A stretch of 64,000 nt of DNA from DATATB01 sp036268995. Lineage in GTDB: Bacteria; Planctomycetota; Planctomycetia; Pirellulales; PNKZ01. A program made the translations under genes and the position numbers. The stretch lies in the NCBI GenBank assembly GCA_036268995.1, contig DATATB010000140.1:124001-188000 (forward strand). Direction: 5' to 3'. Positions 16,516 through 26,104 of this stretch are shown here, piece by piece (within the stretch, counting starts at the first letter, position 1; each line of letters opens with the position of its first letter). The notes below the pieces were generated by a model. The model was not told the origin of the DNA. It made no database searches and saw nothing but the letters and a program-made list of their open reading frames with translations.

Positions 16516-16784
16516 GCTGCTGAGGACGGCCTGGGGTGAAAACCGGTATTTCGTCGCAAACCAATTAGGATAAAGTTCTATCGCTGGCCATGTCAAACGC
16601 GGCGCGCTGCCGGTTACGGCATCGCCGTGGGGAGTGATCGCGACATTGCCGGGGCATCGATCACCCGCTGTTGACGCAAAATCGAGAAACTGAGGTACAA
16701 GAATGACTGCTCTGGCGAAGAATCGCCGATTCGTTTACAGGAACTCCAACACTGCGACAATTTGACGCCAGCAGAGGTTCGCGC

Positions 16785-17987
16785 GTGGAACAAAAAAGTC
16801 GGCCGCTTGTCGTCCATCACTATTATCCCTTTGGCAGCGGAAATATCGGCGATCATCTGGTGGCGCGGGCCCTGCGCGCCAGCATCACCAAGTATTTCGG
16901 GCCGGCCGATTTTGTCGACATGCCGGTCAACGATTGCTATCGGACCGGCGATCGCCCCATCGGCCTGCGCAACGACAATATCGACCGCTCCAACGCCGAG
17001 GCCGACCTCGTGCTGGTAGGTGGCTCGAACCTGCTCGAACCGCGCAAGCGGCACCATTTCGCGCCCACCGGCAGCGATTCCCCCTCCGATTGGGGCGTCT
17101 TCACCGACCGCGTGTCCATCCAGCGCCTGCGGCCGCCGCTCTTGCTGGCGGGCATGGGCACCGGCAGCAGTTTTGGCAAAGGCATTCGGCGCTATTCACC
17201 CCGGGCTCGCGAAGAGATTCGGCTGCTGCACTCGCACGCGTTTGCCACGGCGGTGCGCGACGAGATGACGGCGTCGCGTCTGAGCCAGATTGGCGTGCAC
17301 ACCGAATGCGTCGGCTGCCCGGTGACGTTTCTGACCGACCGAGCGATTACGGCCGGCGATTCGCAGCAGCCGCTGATCGTCTCGTTTCCGCCTTCGCGAA
17401 TTGTGCGCCGCTTCGGCGGCAAACGCTTCATGCGTCAGGCCATGACCTATATCGAGTGGCTGCGGGCCGAAGGCGTGCGCGTGGTGGTCACGGTGCACGA
17501 AGCGGCCGACCTGGACACGGTGCACGACTGGGTGCCGCGGGACACCGAGATCTTTTATTCCAGCAAGGTCGAAGAGCTGGTGGCGCGCTACGAGAATTGC
17601 CGCGGAGTGATCGGGTTCCGGCTGCACGCCGCGCTGCTGGGGCTGGGACTGGGCAAGCCGGTGGTCATGATCGGCCTCGACTGGCGCAGCCTGGCTGCAA
17701 TCCAAACACTGGAATTGCAATATTATTCGATCCGCGCATTCCGCTGGGCCCAGTTTCTTAAGTTGCGGCTGCTCACCGACACGCTGCTGCGCGGCAACGC
17801 GGCGCTGATCGGCCGGCTGGATCTGGCAAAGGCGCGCTTCTCGGCCCGCTACGACGCCTTCTTTCGCGAAGCGGCCTGCCGGCTAACCGGCGCGTGCGGT
17901 GAGCAGGAACTGTCGCGTTTGGCTCCGCACCCAGCCGTGCTCAGGTCCCAGAGCGTGCCGGGCAGCAACGAAAAGAAGGTCGCGTAA
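16785..17987 (+). CDS. Polysaccharide pyruvyl transferase family protein
   Basis: A 400-residue protein resembling the polysaccharide pyruvyl transferase/CsaB family, which adds ketal-pyruvate to surface glycans. Landmarks are HHYYPFGSGNIGDHLVARAL at the N-terminus, ADLVLVGGSNLLEPR, LLLAGMGTGSS, VRDEMTASRLSQIG and, in the C-terminal half, GVIGFRLHAALLGLGLGKPV, the conserved R-x-H-x-x-x-x region. The start is GTG 16785 with AGAGG upstream; it is divergent from cimA. Its last 105 bases overlap antisense the end of the methyltransferase gene 17883-18542, which is unusual. It heads a small glycan-modification cluster. Confidence 0.85.
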   Translation: MEQKSRPLVVHHYYPFGSGNIGDHLVARALRASITKYFGPADFVDMPVNDCYRTGDRPIGLRNDNIDRSNAEADLVLVGGSNLLEPRKRHHFAPTGSDSPSDWGVFTDRVSIQRLRPPLLLAGMGTGSSFGKGIRRYSPRAREEIRLLHSHAFATAVRDEMTASRLSQIGVHTECVGCPVTFLTDRAITAGDSQQPLIVSFPPSRIVRRFGGKRFMRQAMTYIEWLRAEGVRVVVTVHEAADLDTVHDWVPRDTEIFYSSKVEELVARYENCRGVIGFRLHAALLGLGLGKPVVMIGLDWRSLAAIQTLELQYYSIRAFRWAQFLKLRLLTDTLLRGNAALIGRLDLAKARFSARYDAFFREAACRLTGACGEQELSRLAPHPAVLRSQSVPGSNEKKVA

Positions 17988-18542
17988 ACCGCCGTCGCCC
18001 AGCAGGGGGATGGTTTTCAGCGGCAACCAGCCGCTCCGCGCCAGCTCGCCGCGCAGTTCGACGAGGCTCGGCCGATAGATCCAGCCCGGATGTCCCGACT
18101 GGGGCTGCGAATAGCGATCGCCTTGAAAGTTGATGATGCTCAGCGCCAGGTGTCCGCGGCTGCCCAGCAGCTCGCGCAAGCCCTCCAGCGGGCGGGCCGG
18201 CTGCTGGAGATACTCGAGCACGCCGCCCACGTGGGCCAGTTCGATGCCGCGTCCGCGGAAAAAACTGAAGTCGCAATCGCCATTGAGATCGATTTGCAGA
18301 AAACGGCCCGGTAGCAAGTTGCGATCGGCATGCGAGGCAATGTCGCAACCGTAATACTCGTAGCTTGACCCCAGCATCCGCGCCAGCATGCCGCCGTTGC
18401 AGCCGACGTCGAGAATCCGCTTGCCCGGCAGCCCGCGAATAAGCCGCGCCATGCGCGCCAGCCTTGCATGCGGACGATCGTAACGGAACGTTTCTTGTTG
18501 CCTTGCAAGGCGAGATCCGCGACGGGCGGTGATCGTGCTCAT
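17883..18542 (-). CDS. Class I SAM-dependent methyltransferase
   Basis: A 219-residue methyltransferase. Motif I is KRILDVGCNGGMLARMLG, followed by YYGCDIASHA (acidic ribose-binding residue) and LAHVGGVLEYLQQPARPLEG, with LALSIINFQGDRYSQP typical of Methyltransf_11/23 proteins. The acceptor is unknown; the neighbouring glycosyltransferase and pyruvyl transferase suggest a surface sugar. ATG 18542 overlaps the upstream gene's stop by four bases (coupled). The C-terminus overlaps antisense the end of the pyruvyl transferase gene by 105 bases. Confidence 0.88.
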   Translation of the reverse strand: MSTITARRGSRLARQQETFRYDRPHARLARMARLIRGLPGKRILDVGCNGGMLARMLGSSYEYYGCDIASHADRNLLPGRFLQIDLNGDCDFSFFRGRGIELAHVGGVLEYLQQPARPLEGLRELLGSRGHLALSIINFQGDRYSQPQSGHPGWIYRPSLVELRGELARSGWLPLKTIPLLGDGGLRDLLFVAARHALGPEHGWVRSQTRQFLLTARAG

Positions 18543-19273
18543 GGTTCCCTCCGAAAGATCTCGATTTGCCCCATCGTGGCAATCCGCCGAAACTGCTCTC
18601 CGCGCGCCAGGCGCCGGCCGATTGCCGCCCGCGTGCGGGCAGCGGCCGGGAGCTGCGATACGAGGCACACGACCCAGCCGCCGCGTGTCACATGCGGCAA
18701 GAATCGCTCGAGCATGCGGCAGCTTTCCAACGCGCTCGTGCAGCCATCCATCCAGAATAGCGCGATGGGCCGGCCGAAGCTCGCACCGATGTTTTGCAGC
18801 CGCGCTCGGTGAATCTTCAGACGATGGGCCTGCGCGTCGATCCGCTGCACGTGGTCCGGCGCCGGTTGCCAATCGTCCGGCTCTTGAATTTCGATGCTGA
18901 CGATCTGCGGCCGATCGCTGCGTTGCCGGACGCCTTCGGTCATCCAGGCCGTGGCCTGACTCTCCCACGAGCCCATGTGTACCATGTCGCCGCCCGCGGG
19001 AGCTCTGGCCGCCAGATAGGCCAAGAGCATGCCGTAGCGAGGCGCCAGCCCGCCGGCAGCGCGCTCGAGCTGCCGACAGCGCTCGCGCGACAGCCAACGG
19101 CGGACCGAGCGACGGGCTTCGCGCTCGAGCCAAAATCCAGGCTCCAGCCAGCGGTGCAAGCCCACGGCGGTCCACAGCGGCAGGCGGCGGCCCAGGTTTC
19201 GTAGCCATTGGCGCAGCACGCGTCGTCGGCGGGGCCGGCGAATAGTGCTTGAGGCCTGGGACATCCGGGTCAC
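18539..19273 (-). CDS. Probable SAM-dependent methyltransferase (Methyltransf_24-like)
   Basis: A 244-residue protein with a very basic N-terminus (TIRRPRRRRVLRQWLRNLG). The core has MVHMGSWESQATAWMTEG, a degenerate motif I, then PQIVSIEIQEPDDW with an acidic strand end, IALFWMDGCTSALESCRMLE and GGWVVCLVSQLPAAA. This order (W-D-G after a hydrophobic strand) is seen in methyltransferases of the Methyltransf_24 type. The identification is by pattern only. It sits between the methyltransferase (4-bp overlap) and the GT4 gene, all on the minus strand. Confidence 0.65.
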   Translation of the reverse strand: MTRMSQASSTIRRPRRRRVLRQWLRNLGRRLPLWTAVGLHRWLEPGFWLEREARRSVRRWLSRERCRQLERAAGGLAPRYGMLLAYLAARAPAGGDMVHMGSWESQATAWMTEGVRQRSDRPQIVSIEIQEPDDWQPAPDHVQRIDAQAHRLKIHRARLQNIGASFGRPIALFWMDGCTSALESCRMLERFLPHVTRGGWVVCLVSQLPAAARTRAAIGRRLARGEQFRRIATMGQIEIFRREP

Positions 19274-19297
19274 CTGGGGGTGCTGTTAACGGGGCTC

Positions 19298-20437
19298 TTA
19301 AGCCGCCTGAACGGCTGACTTGCCGGCTGCCAGTCGCGCAAACAGCGCAAGATGCCGGGCGGCGATGGCCGGCCAGGCATACTCGGCAGCCAACCGGCGG
19401 CTGGCCTGGCCCCAGCGCGCCGCCAGATCGGGATTGCGTACAAGCTGCGCGAGTGCAGCTGCCAGCGCGGCCGGCTGCTGTGGCTCGACGAGCAGGCCCG
19501 TTTCGTCGGGCACGACCAGGCCTTCCAAGGCCGCAATGCGGCTGCCGACGACCGCTTTGCCAGCGGCGCAGGCTTCGAGCACCACCAGCGGCCCGGCTTC
19601 GGCACGCGAGGGCACGGCCACGCAGCGGGCGTTTTGCAACAACCACGACTTTGTCGCGCCGGCAACAGCTCCCACAAACGATACGCGTCTGGCAACGCCT
19701 AACCCCCCGGCGAGCAATTCGAGTCCTTCGCGCTGTTCGCCGTCGCCGGCCACGACCAGCCGCATGTCGGACTCTTGGGCCATCAGGACCATGGCCTGCA
19801 AGAGCACATCGACGCCCTTGAACGGATGCAGCCGTCCCAAAAACAGAATATATTGGCCACTGCGAATGCTTTCAGGCAGCGCGGGCCGAGCAACCGGCTT
19901 GGCAATCGACGCCACGTCCACGCCATTGGAAATCTCGGCCAGGCAGCGCGGCTGCGGGCAAAGTCGCAACAAGCCCTCGGTAGTGAAGCGGCTGATCGAG
20001 ATCAGCGCATCGGCCGCGGCAGCCGTGTGCCGGCAGCGCTCGAGCACGCGCGGCTTCGAGAGCCGGTGCTGGCGCAAATCGGCTCCGTGGCTGGTAATCA
20101 CCAGCGGCACGCCGCACTCGCGCGACACGAGCGAGCCCAGGTAACCGCAGGGATGCAGGCTGTGACAGTGCAGCACGTCGAAAGGAAAGCTCGTCCGCAG
20201 GCGCGTCAGATTGTGGCGATAATAACGCACCAGCCGCCAGGTGGAGACAAACCGCCGATGGCGCACCACGCGGTAGGGAAGCTGCTCGTCGGCCGGCACC
20301 AGCGGCTTCCGGGGGTATTGCGCCAGCACCACCACCTCGTGGCCGGCCGTCGTGAACTCGCGTGCCAGGGCATCGACCACCAGTTCCTGGCCGCCGATTT
20401 TGGGCAGTGCGGTTTCCGTATACAGGCAAAGGCGCAT
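19298..20437 (-). CDS. Glycosyltransferase family 4
   Basis: A 379-residue GT-B glycosyltransferase. The N-terminal domain opens TETALPKIGGQELVVDALAR with the G-G loop and contains HCHSLHPCGYLGSLVSRECG. The C-terminal nucleotide-sugar domain has YILFLGRLHPFKGVDVLLQA, RLVVAGDGEQREGL and AVPSRAEAGPLVVLEACAAG (the E-x7-E motif). It probably adds a hexose to a lipid-linked or surface glycan at the cytoplasmic face. It is first of three minus-strand genes with the two methyltransferases. Confidence 0.93.
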   Translation of the reverse strand: MRLCLYTETALPKIGGQELVVDALAREFTTAGHEVVVLAQYPRKPLVPADEQLPYRVVRHRRFVSTWRLVRYYRHNLTRLRTSFPFDVLHCHSLHPCGYLGSLVSRECGVPLVITSHGADLRQHRLSKPRVLERCRHTAAAADALISISRFTTEGLLRLCPQPRCLAEISNGVDVASIAKPVARPALPESIRSGQYILFLGRLHPFKGVDVLLQAMVLMAQESDMRLVVAGDGEQREGLELLAGGLGVARRVSFVGAVAGATKSWLLQNARCVAVPSRAEAGPLVVLEACAAGKAVVGSRIAALEGLVVPDETGLLVEPQQPAALAAALAQLVRNPDLAARWGQASRRLAAEYAWPAIAARHLALFARLAAGKSAVQAA

Positions 20438-20610
20438 GCGGGCCGTGCGTGAGGCGTTTTCGAAGGGGCAAAACCGGGGCGGCTATCTAAGCCATTTGAC
20501 TTTCCGGCGCCAAGGCCAATGCCCGTGGTCTGAATAGCGTGAGAATGCCGCAACCATATAAACGGCTAGGGTTTTGCGTGCGCGTCGAGCACTCGTGTTA
20601 AAATGCTGTC

Positions 20611-21015
20611 ATGTTCATCGAACTGCCTCGCCGCCGACTCCAGTTTGGGCTGCGATCGCTGCTCGCACTCATCACGCTGGCGGCGCTGGGCTTGTGGCTG
20701 GCCGGTGAGTTCAACGTTGTCGAGCGCCGGACTCAGATGCGACAATTTCTCGCGGCAAGCGCGGGAGCGGTGGAATCGGCCACGAAGCTGCGCGCGGCCA
20801 ACGGCGAAATCTATGGCCCGCTAGGGCCCGGCCCGCCGGAACCGGTGTTCTGGCGGCGATGGATGGGCGACGAGGCCGTCTCTGAGGTGCTGCTGCCGTA
20901 CGGGACTTCGCAGAACAAGGTGGCTAGCGTGCAGCAGTTATTTCCCGAGGCCCGCGTACACGCTCGCCTGTATCCTGCCGAGCCCGCCTTTTCGGGCGCC
21001 GGCGGTGGATTCTGA
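20611..21015 (+). CDS. Small membrane-anchored protein with FGLRSLL motif
   Basis: A 134-residue protein. The N-terminus RRRLQFGLRSLLALITLAAL is a single membrane segment of a pattern often seen at the start of planctomycete proteins of unknown function. The remainder (about 35-134) is soluble, with GPLGPGPPEPVFWRRWMGDE and a Gly-rich tail. A related N-terminus is present in the protein at 44960. No enzyme motif was recognised. It stands alone upstream of the cyclophilin gene. Confidence 0.7.
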   Translation: MFIELPRRRLQFGLRSLLALITLAALGLWLAGEFNVVERRTQMRQFLAASAGAVESATKLRAANGEIYGPLGPGPPEPVFWRRWMGDEAVSEVLLPYGTSQNKVASVQQLFPEARVHARLYPAEPAFSGAGGGF

Positions 21016-21123
21016 ACCCTGACTCGGCTCCGCCGTAATCGCTGGTTGTGTCGGATGAGCCGTGGGCTTATGTTGAGACTGGCGGGGCGTTGTTGATATT
21101 TCGAGCACGGAGGATGGTCTCAA

Positions 21124-21729
21124 ATGGGCGGATTGAACCTGATGAAACCGATTTTTTGCGCTACGCTACTGACTTTGGCGACTGGGCTGTCGGCCCTGGC
21201 GGCCGACAATCCGCAGATATTGCTGAAAACCAGCAAAGGCGACGTGATCATCGAACTGTATGAAGACGAGGCGCCCAACACGGTCGCCAACTTCGTCAAC
21301 CTGGTCGAAAAGAAGTATTACGACGGGCTCAAATTCCATCGCGTCATCGATGGCTTCATGGCCCAGGGCGGGTGCCCCAAAGGCACCGGCACCGGCGGGC
21401 CCGGATATTGCATCGCCTGCGAATGCTATCAGGACAACGCTCATAAGCACACGCGCGGCAGCCTCAGCATGGCGCACGCCGGTCGCGATACGGGCGGCTC
21501 GCAATTCTTCATCACCTTCGAAGACACGCCGCACCTGGACGGCAAGCACACCGTGTTTGGCAAGGTCATCAAGGGCATGGACGTAGTCGATCAATTGCAG
21601 CGCATCGATCCCAATCGCTCGCAACCCGGCGTCGTGGCCGACCGGATTCTCGAGGCCCGCGTGATCTCGAAGCGCAATCATCCCTACGAGCCCAAGAAAC
21701 TGCCCGACCCAAGGGCAGGAAGGAACTGA
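21124..21729 (+). CDS. Exported cyclophilin-type peptidyl-prolyl isomerase
   Basis: A 201-residue cyclophilin with a signal peptide (MKPIFCATLLTLATGLSALA) from an internal ATG at 21142. GGAGG lies about 11 bases upstream of the ATG at 21124, which is used here. The catalytic region has KFHRVIDGFMAQGGCPKGTG, the F-H-R-V-I core, and GSLSMAHAGRDTGGSQFFIT. It would help fold proteins outside the cytoplasm. A cysteine pair in YCIACECY is unusual. The cold-shock gene starts five bases after its stop, so the two are likely co-transcribed. Confidence 0.95.
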   Translation: MGGLNLMKPIFCATLLTLATGLSALAADNPQILLKTSKGDVIIELYEDEAPNTVANFVNLVEKKYYDGLKFHRVIDGFMAQGGCPKGTGTGGPGYCIACECYQDNAHKHTRGSLSMAHAGRDTGGSQFFITFEDTPHLDGKHTVFGKVIKGMDVVDQLQRIDPNRSQPGVVADRILEARVISKRNHPYEPKKLPDPRAGRN

Positions 21730-21733
21730 GAGC

Positions 21734-22048
21734 GTGCCTGAAGGCCTGGTAAAATTCTTGAACTTCGATCGCGGCTACGGCTTTATCGTGCCCGCCGACG
21801 GCGGACGCGAAGTGTTTTTTCGTGACTCGGCGCTCGAAGACGTGGCGTTGGACGCGTTGTGGGAAGGCCAGCAAGTCTCCTACGAATTAGCTCCCTCGCG
21901 ATCCGGCCCCAAGGAGCGCGGCCCGCGCGCAACGGTCGTACGGCCGCTGCGCCTGACGCGATCGAGCGCGCCGAGCCCGCCCGAGGGGCACGCGCCGCTC
22001 ATCCGCAACCCGCGTGCACTGGCCAAAAAGCCGAGCTGGCGCCGCTAG
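21734..22048 (+). CDS. Cold-shock domain protein
   Basis: A 104-residue protein. The first 65 residues are a cold-shock (OB-fold) domain: GLVKFLNFDRGYGFIVPADG contains RNP1-like K-x-F-x-x-x-x-G-Y-G-F-I, and REVFFRDSAL contains an RNP2-like stretch with FF in place of V-F-V-H. A basic Pro/Arg-rich tail follows (SRSGPKERGPRATVVRPLRL). It probably binds RNA or single-stranded DNA. The start codon is GTG 21734, five bases after the cyclophilin stop. Confidence 0.9.
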   Translation: MPEGLVKFLNFDRGYGFIVPADGGREVFFRDSALEDVALDALWEGQQVSYELAPSRSGPKERGPRATVVRPLRLTRSSAPSPPEGHAPLIRNPRALAKKPSWRR

Positions 22049-22067
22049 GGTAGAAGACGAGGGACGG

Positions 22068-22140
22068 ACCACGGATCACACGGATGCCACGGATGAAGGC
22101 AGAAAACACAAAATATCCGTGTAATCAGTGTCATCCGTAG
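22068..22140. repeat. CCACGGAT-type dispersed repeat
   Basis: ACCACGGATCACACGGATGC then CACGGATGAA on one side and ATCCGTG...TCATCCGTAG on the other form an imperfect inverted repeat. The same family is at 41919-42012 and 53611-53673. It lies in the 220-base gap before the membrane protein gene. Confidence 0.85.
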
Positions 22141-22268
22141 TTCTCTTCGTCCCGATTGCGCTGAATCTTCGCGCCAACCGCTACGGCACGTAGCGCATGC
22201 TACACTTGCTCAATCCGGCAAGGCGCGCGTAGCGGCCGGCAATTTGGCGCTCGATTGGGACGCGGCGG

Positions 22269-23303
22269 ATGGGGCCCAAGATCATCAGTGGACCGATCGC
22301 CACAGGGCCCTGGCCGCTGATCTTGTTTCGGCTGCTGGTCGTCGCCGCTCAGGCCGCCACGGTGTGCATCACCTGGCCCCTGTGGCAGGTGCGCGACAAT
22401 CCGCCGCTGCTGCCGGCGATGACCTTGCCGCAAGTCGACACCGGCTGGCCGATGCTCGCCTCGCTGGGCGTGGTGCTCATTGCACCGCGCATCGGCGTGG
22501 CACTGCATGCGGCCGTGCTGCTGACAGCCATCGTGCTCGACCAAACCCGGCTGCAACCGGAGTTCATCTCGATGTGGTTTCTGCTGCTGGCCACTCTGCC
22601 GGCGGCAGAGGCCAAGTTGCTGGGCCGGATGCATCTGGCGGCACTCTGGTTTTTTTCAGGGTTTCATAAAATCATCAGCCCGCATTATTACGGCGTGTTC
22701 ACCGGCTGGCTGTGGTCGCAGATGCTGCCTGGTGCGTCCGCGACCGGCGGGATTTGGATGGCCGGCGTCGTTGCGGTGGTCGAGCTGCTATTGGGCGTGA
22801 TGGTATTGGTGCCGCGCACGCGCCGGATGGCCGGCTGGATGGCACTGGTGCTGCACTTGGGCGTGCTGGCCTCGCTGGTTTATGTGCGTTGGAACGAAGC
22901 CATCTGGCCGTGGAATATCGCCTTGGCCTTGTCGGGCATCGCGCTGGTGCGGCCGTGGCGCGAAAGTCTGGTTGCGGATTTCGCCCGCGTGGGTGTCCTG
23001 TGCCGCGTGGCGGCGGTGGTCTTGCTCGTCAGTCCTTTGGGCTATTACCTGGGCATTGTCGATGCCTATCTGGCCCACTGCCTGTACTCGTCGAATCTGC
23101 CGATGGCCCGCTGGCACGGCCGCGAATTGGTGGGCTACACGATCCCGTCGCTGCACGTGCCGCTGCCGCCCACCTATCGCACCTACAAAGCCTATTTTCA
23201 CGCCACGGCTCAGCCCGGCGACGAAATGGTCATCGACGACCCGCGCTGGTGCGCCCGCGTCTTCGGGTATGCTCACGAGGACGTGCGCCAGCCGGGCCGG
23301 TAG
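22269..23303 (+). CDS. Multi-pass membrane protein of unknown function
   Basis: A 344-residue integral membrane protein with about eight hydrophobic segments, for example LFRLLVVAAQAATVCITWPL, AVVELLLGVMVLVPRT and WMALVLHLGVLASLVYV. Polar features include FFSGFHKIISPHYYGVF, VRWNEAIWPWNIAL and a soluble C-terminal region of about 70 residues with HGRELVGYTIPSLH. The GFHK and WPWNIA patterns are reminiscent of HTTM/DoxX-like proteins, but no family was recognised firmly. It is 78 bases upstream of tryptophanase and might be co-transcribed. A transport role for that enzyme's substrate is possible but unsupported. Confidence 0.75.
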   Translation: MGPKIISGPIATGPWPLILFRLLVVAAQAATVCITWPLWQVRDNPPLLPAMTLPQVDTGWPMLASLGVVLIAPRIGVALHAAVLLTAIVLDQTRLQPEFISMWFLLLATLPAAEAKLLGRMHLAALWFFSGFHKIISPHYYGVFTGWLWSQMLPGASATGGIWMAGVVAVVELLLGVMVLVPRTRRMAGWMALVLHLGVLASLVYVRWNEAIWPWNIALALSGIALVRPWRESLVADFARVGVLCRVAAVVLLVSPLGYYLGIVDAYLAHCLYSSNLPMARWHGRELVGYTIPSLHVPLPPTYRTYKAYFHATAQPGDEMVIDDPRWCARVFGYAHEDVRQPGR

Positions 23304-23347
23304 CCGATTTCTTTGTGCCAGTTCGGCCACCGGTGCGAATAATTCAA

Positions 23348-23375
23348 GGCGAGCCGGGAGCGTCAGCGACCGGAG
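23348..23375 (+). repeat. Dispersed 28-bp repeat (GGCGAGCCGGGAG...CGACCGGAG)
   Basis: GGCGAGCCGGGAGCG followed by TCAGCGACCGGAG. Copies also lie at 48346-48403 (interrupted), 56591-56657 (inverted pair) and 62574-62650 (inverted pair). Its terminal GGAG is seven bases from the ATG of the tryptophanase gene and looks like that gene's Shine-Dalgarno. Confidence 0.85.
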
Positions 23376-23381
23376 TTTCTC

Positions 23382-24740
<1,359 letters not shown>

Positions 24741-24755
24741 CGAAGCCGTGTCGCC

Positions 24756-24832
24756 CGTAGCGGAAGTCGTGAGACTTCCGTTGGCGAAAGAGTGGGGTCT
24801 GCACCAAACCGGAATTCTCACGAATCCCGCTA
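24756..24832. repeat. GTAGCGGAA-type dispersed palindrome
   Basis: GTAGCGGAAGTCGTGAGACT at the left and GGAATTCTCACGAATCCCGC followed by TAC at the right are imperfect inverted ends of a 77-bp element. It lies between convergent tnaA and coaB and probably forms a long hairpin in either transcript. Related copies are at 42618-42688 and, in part, 45507-45525. Confidence 0.8.
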
Positions 24833-24843
24833 CAACGAAGACT

Positions 24844-25470
24844 TCATCGCACGAGCCGCTCGCCGATGACGGCGAGGATGCGGCGGCCGACGTCTTCTTT
24901 GCTGCCGGAGATGCTCTCGACGAGATGGCCCGAGCGATCGATGATTTCGACCCGTGTCTCGCTGGAGTTCATGGCCTCGGGGCCGTTGACGACCATCAGA
25001 TCGCAGCATTTCTTCTCGAGCTTGGCCAAGGCCCGCAAACGGTGGTCGTCGGTTTCCAGGGCGAAACCGACGAGCCATTGCCCCTGCTTGTGGGCACCCA
25101 GCGTGGCTACGATGTCGGGCGTTTCGACCAGGTGCAGCTCCAAGGGTTCGCCCGTCTTGGCAATTTTTCCCGGCGCAACGCGCACGGGGCGATAATCGCA
25201 GGGTGCTGCGACACCGATCAAGCCGTCGCAATTGGGAAACACGCTGGCGGCTACTTCCAGCATCTCCTCCGTCGAAACGACCGGCAGCACGCACGCGCCG
25301 GCCGGATACTCGATCTCAACCGGCCCGCTGACGATCGTCACCTCATGCCCGCACTCGAGTGCCGCGCGGGCCAGCGCAGCCCCCATCCGTCCGCTAGAAG
25401 CATTGGTCAAATACCGGACCGGGTCCAGGAACTGGCGTGTCGGGCCGGAAGTGATCAGGATGCGGGACAT
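24844..25470 (-). CDS. coaB: Phosphopantothenate-cysteine ligase (CoaB), stand-alone
   Basis: A 208-residue protein equal to the CoaB half of CoaBC, joining phosphopantothenate and cysteine in coenzyme A synthesis. It opens ILITSGPTRQFLDPVRYLTN and SSGRMGAALARAAL, the family's nucleotide-binding start, then APCDYRPVRVAPGKIAK (the K-I-K-like catalytic loop), WLVGFALETDD and LMVVNGPEAMNS. ATG 25470 is chosen; upstream codons in the frame encode repeat sequence (SLFTFHCPLFTP). In most bacteria CoaB is fused behind CoaC; here the two halves are separate, with a tandem repeat between. Confidence 0.93.
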   Translation of the reverse strand: MSRILITSGPTRQFLDPVRYLTNASSGRMGAALARAALECGHEVTIVSGPVEIEYPAGACVLPVVSTEEMLEVAASVFPNCDGLIGVAAPCDYRPVRVAPGKIAKTGEPLELHLVETPDIVATLGAHKQGQWLVGFALETDDHRLRALAKLEKKCCDLMVVNGPEAMNSSETRVEIIDRSGHLVESISGSKEDVGRRILAVIGERLVR

Positions 25471-25479
25471 TGACGATGG

Positions 25480-25566
25480 AGTGAATAGTGGACAGTGAAA
25501 AGTGAATAATGAAATGCAAGTTCGTCGCCCGGCACTTTTCACTTTTCACTTTTCACTTTTCACTTC
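25480..25566. repeat. Inverted arrays of the AAAAGTG heptamer
   Basis: The left arm (25480-25513) reads GTGAATAGTGGACAGTGAAA and on; the right arm (25532-25566) has four or five CACTTTT units. The arms are complementary and would form a hairpin. The element fills the gap between coaC and coaB, supplies the TGA stop of coaC (at 25553) and matches the array at 7531-7570. Confidence 0.85.
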
Positions 25567-26104
25567 CTTCCATCACATTGCGGATTGCTTCAAAGATCGT
25601 TTCTGGCGAGGCCATGCGGCCGGCGCCGTGTTGCCGGCAACTGAGCCAGCCTTCTTCGGGATCGATGATCTGGATGCCGTCGGCGCGCAGCTGCGCGACG
25701 TTGCGCTGCACGGACGGCTTGCTCCACATCTGGCTGTTCATGGCCGGCGCCAACAGCACGGGACCGGCAAAGGCCAGCAGCAGCGTCGTGAGCAGATCGT
25801 CGGCCAGGCCCAAGGCCGCCTTGGCCAGGAAGTTGGCCGTAGCCGGCGCCACGCACAGCACGCTAGCCCGCTCGGCCAAGCCGATGTGCGCGCCCAGCGG
25901 AAACTCGGGCTCGGCGAACAATCGCTGATAGACCGGCCGGCCGCTCAGGGCCTCCAGCGTTGCCGGGCCGATAAACTCGCCGGCCGATTTCGTCATCACC
26001 ACCGACACGCCGGCGCCGGCTTGCGCTAACTGGCTCACCAGCGCGGCCGTCTTGTACGAGGCGATGCCGCCGGTGATGCCCACCACCAGCTCGCGGCCGT
26101 TCAT
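25553..26104 (-). CDS. coaC: Phosphopantothenoylcysteine decarboxylase (CoaC), stand-alone
   Basis: A 183-residue flavoprotein of the HFCD family that decarboxylates phosphopantothenoylcysteine. It has VVGITGGIASYKTAALVSQL, catalytic H73 in GAHIGLAERA, VAPATANFLAKAA, N123 in PAMN and the active-site C156 in WLSCRQHGAGRM, corresponding to H75, N125 and C158 of E. coli Dfp. The last residues (EGSEK) and the stop are encoded by the heptamer repeat that follows, so the C-terminus may once have continued into CoaB. The start overlaps the rpoZ stop by four bases. Confidence 0.93.
   Translation of the reverse strand: MNGRELVVGITGGIASYKTAALVSQLAQAGAGVSVVMTKSAGEFIGPATLEALSGRPVYQRLFAEPEFPLGAHIGLAERASVLCVAPATANFLAKAALGLADDLLTTLLLAFAGPVLLAPAMNSQMWSKPSVQRNVAQLRADGIQIIDPEEGWLSCRQHGAGRMASPETIFEAIRNVMEGSEK

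Noticed and set aside
18543..19646. Long N-terminal extension of the methyltransferase (to 587 residues)
   Set aside because: It reads the neighbouring methyltransferase-like and GT4 genes out of frame; the true start with motif-proper length is 18542.
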